From Cloacibacillus evryensis DSM 19522 (GTDB lineage Bacteria; Synergistota; Synergistia; Synergistales; Synergistaceae): a stretch of DNA of 64,000 nucleotides. The notes under the pieces were generated by a model. That model saw only the letters and a program-made list of their open reading frames with translations, had not been told where the DNA came from and did no database searches. This document shows, one piece after another, positions 60,685 through 64,000 of this stretch. The translations under genes were made by a program, and so were the position numbers. The DNA lies in NCBI RefSeq assembly GCF_000585335.1, contig NZ_KK073872.1:3091283-3155282 (forward strand), read 5' to 3'. How positions within the stretch are numbered: the first letter of the stretch is position 1; every line of letters begins with the position of its first letter.

Positions 60685-62367
60685 CTATCCTGTGACCATA
60701 TTGTCTAACGAGTTTCCGGGGTATACCATCGGCACGACGAGGGCTCCCTGCGGTATCCTGACGTCGACCAGCGCGGGGCCCGGTTCGGCGAGCGCCTTTT
60801 CCAGCGTCTGGCGCAGCTCTTCGGGACGCGAGGCGGAGTAGCCCGGGACTCCCATCGCCTCCGCGATCTTCACAAAGTCGGGCGTACGGTTGTATATCGT
60901 GTTCGAGTAACGGTGGTCGTAGAAGAACTGCTGCCACTGCCGCACGTTTCCCAGGCAGGCGTTGTTGAGCAGGATCACCTTGACGGGAATGTCGTAACGG
61001 GCGCAGGTATCAAGTTCCTGTATGTTCATCATCAGGCTGCCGTCGCCCGCGATGCAGCAGACCGTCTGTCCCGGACAGGCGTATGCCGCCCCCATCGCCG
61101 CGGGGAAACCGAAGCCCATCGTGCCGAGGCCGCCGGAGCTGAGGAAGCGGCGCGGGGCCTCCACGCGGAAATGCTGCGCGGCCCACATCTGGTTCTGCCC
61201 GACTTCGGTCGTCAAGACGGCTTCGCCTTTCGTAAGGTCGTGAAGCGTCTCCAGTACCTGCCAGGGCGCGATCTCACCGCTGTACTCGTGGCGCGGCATC
61301 GGTTCCTTCTCACGGACCTCGGATAGGTGTCTGTTCCATTCGCCGTGGTCGGCGATCTTTTTCTTCATCGCGTCGGCAAGCGCCTCAAGGACGCGGGCGG
61401 CATCGCCGACAAGGTAGACGTCGGTCTCTATCGCCTTGTCTATCTCCGCCGCGTCGAGGTCGATATGGATTATCTTCGCGTCGGCGGCGAAGCGCTGGCG
61501 GTTTCCCGTCGTACGGTCGCTGAAGCGCGAGCCGATGGCTATGATGACGTCCGCGCCCATCAGCGCGCGGTTCGCGACAGGATGACCGTGCATTCCCGCC
61601 ATGCCGAGCGCAAGCCCGCTCGGGTGAGACTCCGGAAAGGCGCCCTTGCCAAGCAGCGTCGTCGTGACGGGGATCTCATATTTGAGCGCGAAATCTATGA
61701 GCAGCTCGGAGGCCCCGGAACGGATCACTCCGCCGCCGGCGAAGATCACCGGGCGTTCGGCGTGCTCTATGAGCGATACCGCCGCTTCAAGCTGCGACAC
61801 GTCGTAGAGGTTTTCCGGATGATAACCCAGGAAGTCAAGCTCGGTCGAATATTTATAATCCCCCATGCCCTTCTGGACATCGGCCGGCACGTCGACCAGA
61901 ACGGGGCCGGGACGCCCCGTAGAGGCGATGTAAAAGGCCTTGTGTATCGTAGACTGCACCTGGTCGGGGGTACGCACCTGGAAACTGTGTTTGACAAGCG
62001 GGAGACTCGCGCCGATAATATCCGCCTCCTGAAAGGCGTCCGTGCCGATCATCGTCGTCGCCACCTGTCCGGTGATCGCCACCATCGGCGCCGAGTCAAG
62101 GTTTGCCGTGGCGATTCCCGTTACAAGATTCGTGGCGCCGGGGCCCGAGGTTGCAATGCAGACTCCCGGCCTGCCGCTCGTGCGGGCGTAGCCGTCCGCC
62201 GCGTGCGAAGCCGCCTGTTCGTGGCGCATCAGTATGTGGTTTAGTTTTGAATCATAAAGAGCGTCATAGAGATGGATGACCGTACCGCCCGGCAGCCCGA
62301 AGACGGTGCTTACCCCTTCGTCTTCCAGCGCCTTGACGACCATCTGAGCCCCGTTCATTTTCGCCAT
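60685..62367 (-). CDS. ilvB: Acetolactate synthase large subunit
   Basis: 560 aa ThDP enzyme. Catalytic Glu in LMRHEQAASHAADGYAR, FAD-region segments FQEADIIGAS and GMAGMHG, and the ThDP-Mg motif GDGSLMMNIQEL with NNACLGNV. Makes acetolactate from pyruvate with the small subunit encoded at the right edge. AAAGGAG lies upstream of the ATG. Confidence 0.95.
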   Translation of the reverse strand: MAKMNGAQMVVKALEDEGVSTVFGLPGGTVIHLYDALYDSKLNHILMRHEQAASHAADGYARTSGRPGVCIATSGPGATNLVTGIATANLDSAPMVAITGQVATTMIGTDAFQEADIIGASLPLVKHSFQVRTPDQVQSTIHKAFYIASTGRPGPVLVDVPADVQKGMGDYKYSTELDFLGYHPENLYDVSQLEAAVSLIEHAERPVIFAGGGVIRSGASELLIDFALKYEIPVTTTLLGKGAFPESHPSGLALGMAGMHGHPVANRALMGADVIIAIGSRFSDRTTGNRQRFAADAKIIHIDLDAAEIDKAIETDVYLVGDAARVLEALADAMKKKIADHGEWNRHLSEVREKEPMPRHEYSGEIAPWQVLETLHDLTKGEAVLTTEVGQNQMWAAQHFRVEAPRRFLSSGGLGTMGFGFPAAMGAAYACPGQTVCCIAGDGSLMMNIQELDTCARYDIPVKVILLNNACLGNVRQWQQFFYDHRYSNTIYNRTPDFVKIAEAMGVPGYSASRPEELRQTLEKALAEPGPALVDVRIPQGALVVPMVYPGNSLDNMVTG

Positions 62368-62401
62368 GTAAAATGCTCCTTTTTGCTTTTTTGTTTTTCT
62401 T

Positions 62402-62426
62402 TTTCCGTTACGTATGTGAACGGAAA
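62402..62426. other. Small hairpin in the ilvB leader
   Basis: TTTCCGTT/AACGGAAA, 8-bp perfect stem with a 9-nt loop, 35 bp before ilvB. On the minus strand it is followed by an A-rich run, not T, so it is not a terminator. Confidence 0.45.
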
Positions 62427-62429
62427 TTT

Positions 62430-62543
62430 TAGGATTAGATGGGCCAACTCCTAAGTAACTTGGCTTTGCGCCCCCGGAGCCGCACTAATGGTGCGGCGAG
62501 GACGGCGCAAGGCCAAGTTGCGACGGAGATGGCCCATATAAGC

Positions 62544-62546
<3 letters not shown>
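62430..62546. repeat. 117-nt imperfect palindrome between ilvC and ilvB
   Basis: Nested arms: TAGG-x-TTA-x-ATGGGCC with its complement outside, then AACTTGGC/GCCAAGTT, TTTGCGCC/GGCGCAAG and the tip GCCGCAC-taatg-GTGCGGC. The outer right arm starts at the ilvC stop codon. It looks like a dispersed palindromic element or a large regulatory RNA structure within the ilv mRNA. Confidence 0.8.
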
Positions 62547-63569
<1,023 letters not shown>

Positions 63570-63661
63570 TTAATTAGAATTTTATGTATATCGCTATAAG
63601 TGGGTCCGCGGATCGATAAACCGCGCCGACGAACTTAGTAGTTTCTCTGATAATACCGCCG

Positions 63662-64000
63662 CTAATTTTCAAAACCGGTGCGCGCGAGCGCCACCTGTCC
63701 CGAACCGGCCGTTTCGAGGATGCCGTACGGTTTGAGCGCCGCCATGCAGGCCTCCACCTTGCCGCGGTCGCCCGTGACCTCGAGCGTGATCGCGTCCGAG
63801 CCGAGGTCCACCACGCGGCAGCGGAAGATCTCCGCCGTCTGCAGGATGTGGGGCCGGCGTTCGACCGGAGCCATGACCTTGACGAGCGAGAGCCAGCGTT
63901 CGACGAAAGGCCCCTCCTTGGTGAGATTCTGCACCTCGATGACCTCGATCAGCTTCATCAGTTGTTTGCGTATCTGGTCATATACCCCCTCTTCGCCCTC
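63662..64000 (-). CDS. ilvN: Acetolactate synthase small subunit (5' end beyond window)
   Basis: C-terminal part of IlvN/IlvH. The frame stays open to the right edge; codons before the internal ATG at 63958 read VYDQIRKQL, matching the family sequence ahead of KLIEVIEV. The C-terminal ACT-like domain shows KEGPFVERWLSLVKV and LEVTGDRGKVEACMAALKPYGILETA. It activates IlvB and confers valine feedback. First visible gene of the leftward ilv operon. Confidence 0.9.
   Translation of the reverse strand, partial: EGEEGVYDQIRKQLMKLIEVIEVQNLTKEGPFVERWLSLVKVMAPVERRPHILQTAEIFRCRVVDLGSDAITLEVTGDRGKVEACMAALKPYGILETAGSGQVALARTGFEN

Noticed and set aside
59236-60708. 490-codon plus-strand open frame opposite ilvD
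   Set aside because: Antisense shadow of a clear ilvD gene; low-complexity Arg/Ala/Val-rich translation without family motifs, as expected in GC-rich DNA.

Overview
The window reads as chromosome of a GC-rich, amino-acid-fermenting anaerobe. Dense ornithine-cyclodeaminase, NhaC and TRAP-type genes, a fused serine dehydratase, a glycine-reductase-type selenoprotein and GC-rich his and ilv operons fit the phylum Synergistota (for example Cloacibacillus or Synergistes). That placement is inference from gene content; no rRNA is present. No tRNA, CRISPR array, insertion sequence or integrase was seen.

Layout. 0-7.2 kb: a carboxylate/sugar-acid locus (TRAP binding protein, SDR, two paralogous TIM-barrel isomerases, MFS carrier, HMG-CoA-lyase-type aldolase) around a GntR regulator, with a repeated TTCCG-N5-CGGAA operator. 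7.3-10.9 kb: a secreted lipoprotein made of two tandem ~360-residue modules beside an AraC regulator; both promoters carry the same 16-bp palindrome. 11.0-12.3 kb: a PLP aminotransferase. 12.5-17.6 kb: GntR, opine-dehydrogenase-like enzyme, YfcC-type carrier, ornithine cyclodeaminase family enzyme and RidA, a probable opine or N-substituted amino acid catabolic operon. 17.7-25.9 kb: CsaA, YeiH, then a second cyclodeaminase, NhaC antiporter, alanine-racemase-fold enzyme and a histidine/aromatic ammonia-lyase with an unusual Ala-Cys-Gly cofactor triad, divergent from a LysR regulator. 26-29.5 kb: fused L-serine dehydratase, a third cyclodeaminase, GntR. 29.6-35.1 kb: DUF3795, B3/B4-domain protein, Gx transporter, NusG-II protein, ApbE flavinyltransferase, a secreted two-repeat protein and a CorC/HlyC membrane protein.

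35.5-42.8 kb: histidine biosynthesis. hisZ-G-B-A-IE-H-F run leftward; a HAD phosphatase and hisC run rightward from the same intergenic region. 42.9-50.5 kb: a cassette with two proline-racemase-family enzymes, a GrdE-like proprotein, a GrdB-like selenoprotein with an in-frame UGA (Sec), an AraC regulator and a sodium:solute symporter. A 69-bp copy of the hisC 3' end (63/69 identical) lies on the far side, so the cassette appears to have landed at the end of hisC. 50.7-56.6 kb: DUF805, two tandem saccharopine-dehydrogenase-like proteins, NhaC, an Lrp-type regulator and an acetyltransferase. 56.9-58.9 kb: an AT-rich Schlafen-type (DUF2075) helicase with an N-terminal nuclease-like region and no normal start codon. 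59-64 kb: ilvN-ilvC-ilvB-ilvD leftward, with a 117-nt palindrome between ilvC and ilvB.

The most novel unit is the 42.9-50.5 kb cassette: a substrate-specific component B of a glycine-reductase-type enzyme whose substrate is unknown but which the neighbouring racemases link to proline-like compounds.
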